This document shows positions 1 through 14,200 of a stretch of DNA of 64,000 nucleotides, one piece after another (position 1 is the first letter of the stretch; each line of letters begins with the position of its first letter). Origin of the DNA: Uloborus plumipes (lineage: Eukaryota > Arthropoda > Arachnida > Araneae > Uloboridae); NCBI GenBank assembly GCA_038373865.1, contig JAXGGA010005202.1, positions 16,349 through 80,348 of the forward strand, given 5' to 3'. The position numbers and the translations under genes were made by a program. The notes under the pieces were generated by a model that saw only the letters and a program-made list of their open reading frames with translations, did no database searches and was not told the origin of the DNA.

Positions 1-2556
1 TAGTTTAAGAACAATGGTAAACAAAAATTTATTGGTGTCCATTTGGTAGAATTACACGGTATGTAAAAATGAACAAGTTTTACAGAAGCTGATGCAGTTG
101 GAACAAGAACTGCGTAAAAAAATCAAAACTTATGTACCAAAACATAAAAAATTGCTAAAACGAGTAAATTTTGTATCTTCTCCGTAAAATTTCTGACTCC
201 TGCATTTTTTAGAACTAGAAATCCATGATTAAATATCAGTTTTCTTGATCTCAAGTCCTTTTGAAAGGCTTGATTGATGCGCTGGTGCTAAGTTCAGTCC
301 CCCCACCCTCCCTAATTGACTCGGCGGCTGATGCTAACTCGAGGAAAACATCTGCCCATTGGACATGGTAAAGATCTAAATTCAGATATATGATGTGGTT
401 TTGGAAAAAAAAAAAAAAAAAAAAATTTATTTACCTACATTTTACTTCATAATTAAAAGCAAAGTAACAGCATGGGGCCCTAAATAGAAAGGTAAAGGAC
501 AAATTTATTCTGGATTTCATTATTGTTGTATTTTGAACCACTGCCGGCATTTACACAACACACACTTATCAAACAATCGCTTGATGAGTTTAACGAATTA
601 TATGCAGTAAACGAGCTCACAATGGACACCCCTTAAATCTGAAAACTCCTATAATGCAAACAGTTTTAAATTCCCTGACAGCCAGACATTGAGCCAAAGT
701 ATTAGAAGCATGGACACCATCAAATATGGTCACTGATACACAGATACAGTTTTGAGCAACAATTACATATCCTTAATTCAGAACATTACTTAAAAGTCAA
801 AATTAAATTAGCTAACACTTGGAAAGGTAACCTTTGGTGCAAAGCCGAATATGAGCAGTAACAATGAGCAGTAACAGGAAGAAATAAAAAAAAAAAGTAA
901 AAATTTTATTCTGCATTTACAGCAAAACATCATTTCCGCTTCAAAAATGTCAAAATAAGGTTCAGATTTAAGATGCAGAAAATTTGAAGCGGTGAAGGAA
1001 ATAGCGAAAAATAAGAAATCTAATTCTTTATACTGACCCTATGTCCCCTAACTTATATTTAGGGAAATAATATGTATTGAAAAATAATTCCAACACAGAA
1101 AATTTGAAAGATATGTTCTTCGTTTTGAAGTTTTCCTTATTGAACTCTTAAGATGTAACTTTAGAAGAACGTTACAATTTGCTGAAACGGGGGGCTCCTC
1201 AGAATTTTTTTGGAATTGGAAGCTCATAATCCAATTGCAGGCCAGCTTTTGGTAGCATTAGAGGAAAGGATGGTGTTCAGGAACTATCTCACAACAGTTT
1301 TTTGAAATAGAAGCTCCAGAAACACATTTTAGATGATTTTCTGAGGGGGTGTGTGGAAGCTATAACTCGTTAACTTGGAAATTTTTCCAAAATTGAAACC
1401 TCAAAAACGCAATTGTAGTTCAAAGACGGACTCTTCTTTCACATTCAACCCTTTTTTAATTTCCTTTTTGTAAAAATTTGGGAAAACCTCCATAAGTTTT
1501 CTCCCCATAAACATTTGACAATTTTTCGTTAGCAATATTTTAGGCTTCTAGTCTTTTAGTTTTATTTTTTGAAATGCAATAAGTCTTTTGAGAAAGTTTT
1601 GTTTTACTTCTGTTTTATACCTTTGAACGTTTAAACACTAGCGTTAAATTTCATAGCAATCCTTTCAATCCCCTCCTATCTTTGTTTAACTTTTCTTCTA
1701 TCAAAAACATATTTTGGCCACCATGCATTTTTCCGTGATTTTTGATGCAATATTTTCATGAAAAACTTACAAATGTAGATAGATACCTTTGTGCAGACTA
1801 TCATGATAAGACATTTTATTTGAAACTATGGCTTGTCATAAGTTTCTACAATGTAGTGAATACTTTTTGGTTTTTTAAAACTATTTGAAATGCACATCCC
1901 AGCAGACATTTGTCAAATGTCTTCACTGGTGAAATTAAAAAGTAATGGACCATTGATCTCTTAGAACTATCAGTTAACGATCGGTATCAGCCAATCAGTC
2001 AAAAACTGCCATCGATCAAGCCCTATTTTTTTTGCAGAAAAATCATGGCTTTCCAGTTGCATGGTAATCTTAATGCTGTAAAAACATTTGTTAGTTTCAA
2101 TTTTCTTAAATTTAAAGCACTTAAGTAATTTGCTTCCTATTGTTAACTATAATATTGACAACACTTCTGCGGACTAATTATACTGCAGACGATATAAATA
2201 AACAAAATGAATAATATTATGCTCACAAGGGTGCTTGTGCCTACGTTCAAATTATTGAAAAGTAGCCATAATGATATCTGACCATTGTTACACTATGTAA
2301 TTCTATTTACTTTAATTTTTTGGAGCTTCACAAAAATTGAAGTCTCTACCACCAGCTAATCAAAATGTCCAAAGAAAATGATATAAAACAACTAATTTTT
2401 TTCTTGAAGGGTAATATGAATTTCAAACGTTCTGATTTTCTCCGAATAGTCACCCCTGACCTTATGCCTATAACTATCATTTTCATTGTTTACAACAAAA
2501 CACAGACTTAAAAGTTTTTTGTTTAAGGTAGTCCAGGAAAAAAAATAGAAACAAAG
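1..2556. other. 3' flank of TIGAR, no gene recognised
   Basis: AT-rich non-coding DNA with short homopolymers (for example poly-A near 405-424). I see no ORF with family resemblance and no clear inverted repeats. Part could be TIGAR 3' UTR, but its end was not located. Confidence 0.5.
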
Positions 2557-2558
2557 TA

Positions 2559-2989
2559 CAGTAGAGTCTCGAAAATCCGAGTCTTAAAAGTCCGAGGTTT
2601 CGCTTAATCCGAGGCTCTTTATTGACATTTAAGGTCTATCTTCAATAGCTAAAAATATAAGTTGCATTAAAATCTGAAAATAAGAAAGTTTTGCTATTGG
2701 AAAATTTTCTTTTGTACTCACAATAAAGTAGTACAAAAAGTATTGAGAGGTTGGTGTCAAAGACATTCATCAAGTGTCACGAAATATCCTTTAACTACTA
2801 GAGATATATTAAGGTATGCTTTGGAAATAATAACTTGACATGTAAAACGACTTGAAATTAAGTTTATCTTACTAATGATGATCGAAAAATGTTACGTTTA
2901 TACTGTTAAGAATTTTTTTCGGATAATCCGAGTTTTCAGTAATACGAGGTGGCATGAGCCCCAATTACCTCGGATTTTCGAGACTACTG
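2559..2989. mobile_element. pogo/Tigger-like MITE (431 bp)
   Basis: Ends are CAGTAGAGTCTCGAAAATCC and its inverse, ...CGGATTTTCGAGACTACTG, differing by a 2-base indel. TA flanks both sides (2557-2558, 2990-2991), the target duplication of Tc1/mariner/pogo elements. CAGT[AC]GA.TCTCGAAAATCCGA ends are typical of pogo/Tigger-derived MITEs. No coding capacity. It lies about 1.3 kb beyond the TIGAR stop codon. Confidence 0.75.
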
Positions 2990-2991
2990 TA

Positions 2992-4286
2992 ATACCAAAA
3001 AGAAACACATCAAAAGTGGCCATAAACTATTTTGTTTAGGAGTATGTCAGTACCTCAGAGCCAAACTAATTTAAGTTGGTTACTTTTCAGGAGAGAGCGA
3101 AAACGTTTGTTTGATGCATAAAAAGGATGGGATTCATGCTCTTTTGACTCTGCAAAGTAATTGTGAAGGAATTTCTTTCATAGAATAACGTTCTCATGGG
3201 TTGATGCAAAATAAGATTCTACCTACAATGCAGTAATAAAACAAACATCGACACTTTTGGACATACTAGCCTGGCTCTGAGGCAGAGTTTAGGAATTGAT
3301 TAATGAAGAATCTAATACACAAAACGACATGAATTGCTACAGGATTTTCTTTTTTTTTTTCCCAAGAGTTCTTTTTCAGAGATAGCACAAGTTAAAGCAT
3401 AAATAAACCATTTTATCAAAATCCCTAAACAGTTTTAAAAATTTGAGTGCTGGGGAAGTAACATTGCATATAAAAATCATCACAGACTAACAGAATGATA
3501 AGCTGCATTTTTCCATCATTCATTCGTAAGTACACATAACATTAATGCACATTCACAAGTATATGAATTCATTTTTGCAGCACCATTCATTAAAACAGCA
3601 AATCATTTTAACATAGCATCTATAATTTGCAAAACTATGCATAATATAAAAATAGTTTAAAAATTCTTAGGCTTTAAACTTTCTAAAAAAGATTACACGG
3701 AAATCTAAGTACTAGAGTACATTACTTTTACAAGAAGTACCATAAAATATAACAGAAAAGTAAAAACCTCATTTTACTATGAGGCAAGTGATTTGCATAT
3801 TTCACTACTTTTAATGAAATGTATTGTCCTAGTAACACATATGGCCGCTGGAATTATATTCCCCAAGAATAGACAGTTAAAAGACACAAATAGGACAGTT
3901 ACACTAAGATCATATGACTACTTTTTCAGCAATAGAAAACTGAAGTTCAATTAAAAAAATTAAAACATTAGCATAAAGCAAACTTCAAATATGAAAGAAA
4001 AAACCAATGTAACAAGGCTTTTGATGAGACCACAATAATTTGTACTTTGCTGACAATAAATACTAGGTTTCATATGTAACATGAAGAGCTTAAGATAAAT
4101 TAAAATATGTGAATGTGCATTAAGTTAAAACTACCATGATATTTACAATAAAAAACACACAAAGATTAACATCTTTTTACCAAGTAAGTAACAGTATAAA
4201 TCTATCAACCTACAACACACCCAATTTTGCAGTCAACTGCAGAATATTTTTGATTACATCCAAGTAATTATTTACAAATGAGGTAA
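2992..4286 (-). other. possible TIGAR 3' UTR / downstream sequence
   Basis: AT-rich, no ORF of note and no transposon ends recognised. The part next to the stop codon must be 3' UTR, but I could not fix its end from a polyadenylation signal. Confidence 0.45.
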
Positions 4287-5219
4287 TTAAAGTGCAACCT
4301 CATTAGGGTTGAGTACATTAGTATTGAGTGTGTTGACAGAATATGATGATGGTATTAAATGCTGCTTATCATGAATTTGGAGACAGATAATTTTTGGATG
4401 GCGATCATGCTCTTCCAAAGACACAGTAAATTTCGATAATCCTGCATTTGGGCTGATGCGAAGAGCTTGTTTTTTACCACCAGGCACTGAACACTCCAAA
4501 TCTTCAACAAAATGGCGAAACAATTCACGAAGCCAACCTCCATGACTCACTACAAGAATATTGGCCACAAGGGTTGGACCACTATCTACATCATCACATG
4601 AGCTACAGACAGACAATCGGCGTTCATGTTGAACATCGCCATCATGTGAAGAATTAGAAAAGGCAGAAGAAACAATGAAATTCTGATCAACTAAAGGAGA
4701 CAAAGACACATTAGGGCATTCAATATTAGGCAAGTCACTTGTGCTTGAAATTATTTGTGAACGAATGGTATCATCACTAAACATGATTGAAAATTGTCTA
4801 TCATCATGATCATATTTTCTACGACAGCAGTGATTGCTTTGGGCCAAATTTTCTTCTTTCTTGACTTTTAACATAGCCTCCTTTTGCTGAGAAATATCGC
4901 TTCCATTTTCAATGGAAATGTTTTCTTCAAATTTATCAGAACTTTCATGTTCCGGATTTGTATTAAAACTTTCATCTTCCTTTTTTTGTGATTCTTTCAC
5001 ACAAATTTTGCTATTAATTTTAGTTTGGCACTCTATGTTTTGAACCATTTCTACTTCACTGCCTTCCCATTTTCTTTTCTGACCCATTGATTTTCCATTT
5101 TCTACAGCTCCTTTCATATTAACTCCATTAACAGCAGACTCCTTTACAGCATCATGCTTACTTTTCTCTTTAACCATTTCACATAAATCATGGAAAAAAG
5201 AAACTGCTCTTTCATGAAC
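4287..5219 (-). CDS. TIGAR: TIGAR coding exon 6 with large insert, stop codon
   Basis: 310 codons plus TAA. The acceptor is TTATATTTTAG. It opens with VHERAVSFFHDLCEMV, the helix following PPGGET in the family. Residues ~140-340 are low in hydrophobics, rich in Lys/Glu early and in Ser/Asp later, with CC/CRR and SSCDD patches; I recognise no domain. Then ILVVSHGGWLRELFRHFVEDLECSVPGG..., with the second catalytic His (351), and ISPNAGLSKFTVSLEE, the family's C-terminal strands. The human loop at this place is only about 50 residues. The tail after KQHLIP is unlike other members I know. No convincing AATAAA polyadenylation signal was identified close downstream. Confidence 0.93.
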   Translation of the reverse strand, partial: VHERAVSFFHDLCEMVKEKSKHDAVKESAVNGVNMKGAVENGKSMGQKRKWEGSEVEMVQNIECQTKINSKICVKESQKKEDESFNTNPEHESSDKFEENISIENGSDISQQKEAMLKVKKEENLAQSNHCCRRKYDHDDRQFSIMFSDDTIRSQIISSTSDLPNIECPNVSLSPLVDQNFIVSSAFSNSSHDGDVQHERRLSVCSSCDDVDSGPTLVANILVVSHGGWLRELFRHFVEDLECSVPGGKKQALRISPNAGLSKFTVSLEEHDRHPKIICLQIHDKQHLIPSSYSVNTLNTNVLNPNEVAL

Positions 5220-8200
5220 CTAAAATATAAGAACATAAATAAAATATAAAACCATAATAAAGGAATATGCAGGACTTCAAGGGCCTCTGTTAGTAGAAGA
5301 TTTTGAACAAATTCAACATTGTTTTATAGTACTCTTAGATAAGAGATGGACTTTTTTTATTTGTGTGTAATTAAGTGCAAAATGATAAATTCGACTCAGG
5401 ATACTGTATAACGGATTTCAATGAAAATAATTAAATGAAATCATGCATATCTATCATTGTTTTTCATTCCTCTCTTTTTATAAACTGATTATTTTAAATA
5501 AAAAGGGTCCTTTTCAGGACCGACATAATCTAAAGAAAAATGTTTAACCGAGTAGTGCTATTTGCCCTTTAAATTCGGTAACAGAAAAAAATTAGTTTTC
5601 ATCAGACTGGTTTGCATGAGAAATAGATCTTTGCTACAATATATAAGTAAATTGTTTCAAAATTCTATAGTAATCCAACATCGTAACATCAAGATAAACC
5701 AGTTTTTTTTTTCATATCACTATTTGTTTACTATATTGTGCAGGGCTAACCAGAGTTTTAACATCGGTAATGCTTAAACATTGAAATCTTTAAAAAGTTT
5801 TATAATAGTATTTGTTGTATCAAAATACGTAAATGCAAAATATCACTACTGTATAATTTATGCTGTAAATCAGGGATGCACAACCTATGGCCAGTGGGCC
5901 AAAAGTGTGTTGAATTGGCCCACAGCCAATCCTCAAAACATCGTAAAAATAATTACTATATTTTTTTTCCTAATACAAAATATTTACTATTCATCACACA
6001 ATTTTAGTTTCAAAGTCCAATATTGGCTGATTTTACTGCTATTTATTATAAATACTCTCATGAAATTGTATTCCAAAAATCGGTAATTTAATCAAAATGA
6101 AAATATTGCCCATCTTAAAACAAAATTTATTCTTGAAATAAAATGTTGAACCGATTAATACAGCTTTTTGTAGTGCTCCACCCTGTTTTTCATTGGCACG
6201 TGGAAAATAGGATTAGATAACTTTGCCGTGTTGTAAGTGACAGAGCAGCCACCTTAGCATCAGTTATATGCTTACTATTTTTCTGATTATTTCCTTAATT
6301 GTACAAAATACAAAGCCTAATAAGCAAAAATATTTTTTTTTTTGTTATCCTGTTTTTATACTCTGCCACTCCCTCCCAATTAAAAAAAATGTATTAACTT
6401 ATCATTAAAAATATTTTTTAGAAATATAACTGCTTTTTGAAGTACAATAAAGATTAAAATAAAAACCCTTTTGTCTATGAACAACAGTAAGCAACAAGGT
6501 CTCCCCTATCATTTTTGCCTATCCCCTTCGCTTAAGACTCCTTTCTACTGTAGCCGGTTTCGAGGCAGCACAACTCAAAGTGAATCTTGACGTTGAAGCA
6601 AGCTTCACTCCTTTTTGTGTCATGTGAACATAGTTTCGTTTTATGCTGATATTTAGTTGTAATTTTTCAAAATCCTGAGCAGTTTTTGAAAAACTGAGTT
6701 GATATTTGGGGGTTTGAAGTAATAGACTATTGAAATTAACCAACAGTGCAGGATTACCCGACCCATGCAGATTCCTCATTATGCCTAACAATTTCCCACG
6801 CAACTTCACTCAAAAAGGTAAATTTCAATTCCAAGAATAGGGACCATCAGGATTTTTATCTTATTAGTGCCTATTTGTGTGCAAATTTAATATTGGCGGT
6901 TTATTTTTATGAAAATATTCACTCAGTTTTTCTTTTCTGATTTTTTAAAATAAACATTTTATTATTTGCATTTAAAAAACCACGTACAAAGAATATCCAG
7001 AGGAAAAAGGGAGATGTATACCCTCCCTGAATGGGCCATCCCTAGAATGACAAAAACCCAGTTTTTGAGAGCTGGGGAAAAACTCAGGAATTTTGGGGAA
7101 TAAACCCGGACTTTTGGGGAGCATAGTAATTTTTCATTGTTATTATTCCTAATACATAAAAAATAAAGAATTCATTTTCGTTGAACTGTAAGACCAGTCT
7201 CAAAGAGACAAGTGCTAAAAGTTTGAAAATGCATTTTACTCTCATTTTAAAAATTTTCTATAAATGTTGCAACATTTTAAATTGAAATATATGCATATTT
7301 AGATATATTTCTTTCCATAAAAAGTGCTGTAGTCGTGATTGAATACTTTAATATGATGCTACGTTTGCTTCTGGTCGAAAATTTAAAAAATGGAATCACT
7401 AAAAAAATTGCAAAACCAGCATTTCTTAAAACTTTTAAAATTCTCAAAATTGTCTTGAATTTTCAAAAATCTCTTCCCAAAATCTGGTTTTTCCACCCTT
7501 TTGCATCTCCAGGCATCCCCAACTCCAGCACTTCCAACTTTAAATTTTACATCATCACATTATTCACAAGTAAATTGTTTACTTAATTTATTATATACCA
7601 AGCACTTATTGAGCAGAGCACCTAAAGATGTTATGGATGTGGGGAATATTGGGATAACTACACAAAATTACAGAAAGAGTCTAGAATTCAGATTCAATAA
7701 CAAGTACTTTAATTGCTAATGAATAAAAACTGGCATTAGACAAACATTTTAAATCATTGAGTTTTCTTTCTTTGTCAGCAAACGACATCAGTTTCTAATC
7801 ACATGAATAAAGGCTCCGCCACATTTGCTAAAAAACATTATAATTCGAGCTCTATATAAAATGAAAGTTCTAAACACATTCTATCAGACAGAAAATTCTT
7901 TCTTTTGGTACTATTGTTTTAAAATTTCCAGTATGTTTTCACTTCAAAAATCGCGAAAAACGTTAAAGATTTTTAATACAAATCTTAGCTAATTAATGTT
8001 GTCTAAAGACAAAGAATGCATTTCATCAACTCCCCTATCAAACAATTTTTTTTTTTCAAAATTGCGCCATCTGTTTAGGTGCTAAAGTACCACAGACAGA
8101 TACACAGATAGGTCAAACTTATAATCCCTCTTCTTGTAGCACCACGGGTTGAAAATAAGGACTAACAAGGAATTTAAAATGGGCCATTAAAACAAGGACT

Positions 8201-11200
8201 TTTAAGCCCTCTTAAAGACTGAATAAGAGGATGGACTTGTAAGTACTTTAAAGGACCAGTACAAACCTTGTAATCAGGGTTGGCAAGTTTTTGACAGTCG
8301 GAGGTTTTATCCGGTTTTAACCGTGGTTTTTACCGTCATGTCAAAAACCCCTTTTTGACATGGTTTTTGACATAATTGTCAAAAACTTAAATTTCTGTCC
8401 AAAACATGTTTAAATTTGATATTGATAATCAAAATACATTTTCACATGAATTTTACAATTTTTGCTTTCAGACACTGAAGTAAACTTTTGGAGTTTTAGG
8501 ATATTAAAATAAAGTGTAATAAGCAAACCTAAATATAATTGAAGGGCTCGGGAGTAAATAATGGTAACTAGCATTTAAAAAAATCAAACATATGGCTTTT
8601 GAATATGGCTTTATTGCTTCGAGAAATTACTGTAACAGGTTTTTTTATTTTAAAAATGAAGTGGGTATATTAATTAAGTGCTGTGTGTCTTGGTATTTTT
8701 AATAAATTTTTACAAGTGATTTTTTTTAATGTGAATTTGAAATAGTCCGATTTTTAGAATTTGTCAGATACCATTATTTACACCCGAGCCTCCCCCCCCT
8801 CCCCCCCCCCAGATTTGTACACTGAGTACTAATTAATTTAGTTTTGCTTTTACTGAAAAGAAAAAAAAATCACTTTAAATTCTGATGTAAAGATTTTTAG
8901 ATTGATAAAATAGCTAATTAATAGTTATTAAAACATTTAAACATAACTACTTTAAAAACTGGATTTAACTTTTAATACTTTTACCTTTTTCCATGACAAA
9001 ACAGGTTAATTTAAAAGAATGAGAATTAATTTTCATTAAATTTATTAATTTAATTTTTATTAAACTTGATTGAAAAGATAACTAATTGATAGTTATTATA
9101 ACATTTAAACAAAACTACATTAAAATTTGGATTTAAATTTTAATATTTGTAACTTTTTTTCACTCCATAACAAGTTAATTTAAAATAATGTGAATTAATT
9201 TTCATTAAATTATTAACCCTCTCGGCACCCTGGACCTCATATGAGGCTCCTACTTTTGAACTCAATTTTGGAAGAAGTAAACACTTAAAATGATTTTTTT
9301 TTTCACTTAGGAGCCTCATATGTGATCTACATGAATAGGTGGAGTCACTGGCGGAAAAAAAATCATTTTAAGTGTTTACTTCTTCCAAAATTGAGTTCAA
9401 AAGTAGGAGCCTCATATGAGGTCCAGGGTGCCGAGAGGGTTAATTTAATTTTTATTAAATTATTAATTTAATTTTTATTAAATTGATAGTTATATGAACA
9501 TTTAAACAAAACTATTTTAAAAGCTGGATTTAAGTTTTAATATTTAACTTTCTTCATAGCAAAACAAGTTAGTGTAATGAGTAGTAGAATGAGAAATAAT
9601 TTTCATTAAATTTATTAATTTAATGTTTATTAAACTTGATTGATAAGATGTATAAATTTTTATTTAATATTTTTCAGGATGAGAAACCTTATATGTTTAT
9701 AAAAAATCTCAATAACCACTGTATTTGAGTTTTCGACAGGTTTTCGACATGTCATGTCAAAAACCAGTTTTTGACATGACATGTCAAAAACCCAACCCTG
9801 CTTGTAATAGTACAAACCCTTTGAATGTATTCACATATTCGGAAAAAAATGCATAACAGTATATCATCTAAATGAGTAAAAAACTTATATTTAATGTATG
9901 AGTAACAGAAAGTAAATTTCATGAGTGGGGAGGATTTTTTGCTTCAGTGCCATTACAATGAGAAAAAAAGAAGCTTAAACGAAGAAAAAACGCAAGCGGC
10001 TTTCTGTCACTACAGAGATCTCTAGGTCATCGTTATTTAGGAAATTTTTAATTTCACTGAATTTCTACTTGACTTGCATCTCCACCAATATTTTTGGGGT
10101 GGGGGCTTGAGCACTGCAGCAACCCTCTGAGTGGGTTCCAATCTGAATATGACAATTTTTCTAGAATTTAATTAATGAAAAATCCCTTTGCAGAAATTTC
10201 ATTCTTTTGATGAAAATTTAGGAAATATTTACTTTGTTAGGGAGCTTGGAAGAAGGTATGATAATTTGGGAAATTCCCTAGTGAATCAGGATAGTTGTCA
10301 GCTACGCATTATGAAAATTGCAATTTGACGTAGAATTTTGAAAAATAAACATTTCACAACAGGATGTAATAAAAAAATTCTTATGATAGTTTAATGCAGC
10401 TACAGAAGCACTGCATTTGACAAAAAAAATTGAATAGATTATTTTTTAAGAAGAATGAAATAAACCTGTTGTATAGTTTCTCCACCAGGAGGAGTATAGT
10501 GACCAGTGTTCAGCTTTGATTTTTCTGCAGCATCTTTCAAATATTTAAAGCTTTTGCCTTCAACAATTCCAAATTTCTAAAACATAAAGAAATGAATAAA
10601 TCAATAATAATAGCAATACAAAGCTAAAGTAAGACCTATTCAACAATTTTATTTTGTATACAGTCAAACCTGTATCTCAAATTTCACGGAACAGGAAAAA
10701 AAATTGAGATATGGAGATTTTGATAAGTTATAATAATAAACAATTGAAACAAATGTTAAAGAGTTACTGCTATCAATGTAGTGAAAATATAAATAGTTTT
10801 CTAATATTAGGTAGTACATTGTTAATTTCGAGCCCTGCAGACCAAAAAAGAAAAAGTCTTTGGGTTCAGCGTGAATAGGTAATGTTAGTAATGTGCCTTT
10901 GATTTTACAGGAAAAAAGGCAGGTTGTTGATGAAAGTAAAAATACTTATTCTGAATAAATATTAAACACATGTGAAATGGCATTAAAAGGTAGACTTCAA
11001 AAATAATTTTTCATTAGCAACTTTAGACACTAGTAATACCAGTGGAACAACTTTATTTTAAGCATAATTTCATGCTAAATATAAAATCAGGCATGTTTTT
11101 GAGTTCATGAAAAAATACCTAAAAGTGTTATACAGGAAACAGGAGGGGGGGGGGGCTTTTTTTAAACAAAGGGTCTAAGTGCTTAAGTACACATGCTTAT

Positions 11201-14200
11201 TACATATATTAATAGCTTTTCACAAACTAAAAAGACATTTCATATAAAAATGGAAAAAAAAAATCCTGGTCTATTGTTTGCTTTTACATTTCAAATAGTT
11301 CTCAGTCAAAATAGTGTACACATTTAATAAAATTATCAATGAGTTATATAGTTATTTTCAAGCAGATGCTGTACAAATATCTCTAGAAGATTAGTTTGAA
11401 GTGAAAGCAGAAGTTTAACAACACAGCTACTGTTTGTCCCTCCAAAATATTTATACAGTAATGGAATTGCATTTACTACAGAAAGTATTGAAAGAATTTA
11501 AAAAGATGTTGGACACATTTATCTCCTCATCAGTCATCAATACAATATGAAGATTTCGTATTTATTAATACAGAAGTTAAAAACTAACTAGAGACATATG
11601 TGTTGAAAAACTGAAAATAATTAAAACAAAATTTAAATACAGCTATCGATTCAACATTTAACTCTCGGGAATTTGACACTCTTAAAGAGCATGGAATTTT
11701 GTTTAAACTTTTTATTTTAATGACTTCAGAGCTGCCAACTGCTACCAAAAAATCAGTTTTTACGAACTAAAGCTTGCAACTATGTCCTGGAAAGTATCCG
11801 AAACACACGATTTTTTTTCCTTTATAATTCTAAGAAGCATTTTAACCATTACAGATAAAATCCATGTAATCATCATGTAGATAAATTTGTTTTTGTGCTT
11901 CATATTGTTCCAAATTTTTGTTTAAGGAAAAACAAAGTTACGTTTTAGTAGCAAATGATAAAAAATAAAAATCGACTATTTTTCAAAATAATCTGTCACT
12001 TGTAGTGTTGTAAATTTAAACGTTAATTATTCATTGCGTCTGTTTATGCATTATTAAATGTGTCGTTTACCCCATCCCCACCCTATGCAAATCTCTGGCT
12101 ATGAATTTAAAATTTCAATAGTTGGCAGCTCTGTGATTTGATAAGAATAAAAAAAAAAAATTAAGAAATAAAAAGTCAATTTTATTCATCATAACAAGGT
12201 ATGGAAACATCAAAATTGCGAAAATTCTGATTTAAGTAGCGGAAGCAAAGAGATCCCGATTTTCAAAACAAAGGTGCTAAAAGCAAGAAAACTTCTTATA
12301 AAAGAATTTAAGTAAAATAACTTTTGCACACTAAAGCTCTATGCTAAACACATTATTTTTAGCATTGACATAATTAAAGCTAAAATAAAATTAAACCAGT
12401 AATTCAAATTTCAACTTTGTGACAATTAGATTCTCATAAAGAACAGAATTTCATTCAAAATTTTGAAATTTGTGATTTTTAATAAAAATAAAAATAAATG
12501 TCTTAGATTTGCTTCGAAAAAATAGTAGTTATAAGCAACAAAAAAAAAAAAAAAAAAAGATTCTCATATTGGATACTGACGGATTGCACTTTTTTAAAAC
12601 TATGGTTGTAAATATAAGCAAATGACAAATAAACGAATTCATTAATGTAAAATAAGCTTAAAATGGCACTTATAGTTATCAGTATAATCCTGGAAAATTT
12701 GAAGCAAGCAAAAAAATTACCAAAAGTGGGAAGTTAAAAACAACATAAAAAAAGACATACTTCTGGTATTTTCGAACATGAATCACGGGCATAGTTCATT
12801 CTCTTTTTATAGCACTGTAAGATATGCATTCAGGGTTCGCGTTTACCCGCTATAGCGGGTTTTTTACGCAAATTCTCGTAGAACGGACGCAACATTCACG
12901 CAGTTTCGGGTCCCTGGGACCCAAAAATAATAGTTTATGCTAGGAGAAAAAAAAATCGATCAAAAAGTTATTTCGAACCCGAGAATCAGAAAACTCCTGA
13001 AAACTGGAGCTGATTTCATGCTGTATATAATTGAACTTTTACAATCATGAAAAGAGAGGAAAGAATAAAAGAAACCCAGCCTTATCAGCTAACTCAATGA
13101 CCCCCTATTGTGTTGCCAGACAATCCTAGTTCTAAGAACCGGGTCGGATACAGCTGTGACTTAGAGATGTCAATCACTCCCCGCCCTATTCTTAAAAGCC
13201 ATGGCATTGCACATGTTGTCCCATTGTCCTCCCATTCTTTTCTTGGTATTGAATAGTAAACATCCCACAAGTAGGAAATTTTCGTAATATTTTAGATCTT
13301 TTTTGTCCGTTTTTCGTTAGCAGGTGGAAAATAGGCTTAGTTAATTTTGGCACATTTTTACTGATTGGGCAGCAATCTTTAAGCATCTGTTTCTGGTTAG
13401 TTATTTTTCAGAAAATTTCCCAAATAGCCGCTAGTGCAAACCCTACAGAGCTAAAATACAGTGATATTTTCCCCCTTGGTCTCATACCCCCCCCCCCCCG
13501 CCCCCGCCCGAAATAAAAAGGCGTTTGAAACATATTTTCTGCTTGAAATTTAACTATATATTCCTCCACAGAATATTTAGTTTCGTTTTGCTTTACATGT
13601 TTTACTTTATCATTCCATATGATTTGTTTACAGATGTTTTCAATAAACTAATCAACGTAATTAAAAACATTCTGAAGACATAATTGCTTTTCTAGCCACA
13701 AAGAATTTTTTTTTTTTTAACCTTTACACAAAAATTAAATGCTGATTTTAAATCTTAAAAAATAGCAGAAGATTAAAATCATGGATTTATCATTGTCTTT
13801 ATTCATTGCTAGAAAAACTTGCTTCTTTGAATACAGCTTCTTGTGCCACTGTGTTTGACAGTACTTACAACTTGTATTGGGTCAAGTACAACTTTACTTA
13901 ACATCATATGTATAAAAAAAGTCAAACTTTTTTTAAATGTAAATCCATCCTGCGTGTCATAATAAAACATTCTTGTAGAAATTTACTGGAAAAATTAATT
14001 TAAAATTACTTTTTAAGCACTTAAAACTTGTATCACCTGTGTGACCTTTTTGTAATGGACAAAACGTACAACATATTGAAATATATATATTTCTGTGAAT
14101 TTTGATTAGAACTATTATTATTTTTTTAAATCCATATACCAAAAGAACTAAATTAAATGAATCTGTAAGTAAAAATACTAAAATAATAGTTTTTCATACA

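Noticed and set aside
4355..4543. Minus-strand ORF MEVGFVNCFAILLKIW...
   Set aside because: Out-of-frame shadow of the TIGAR last exon.
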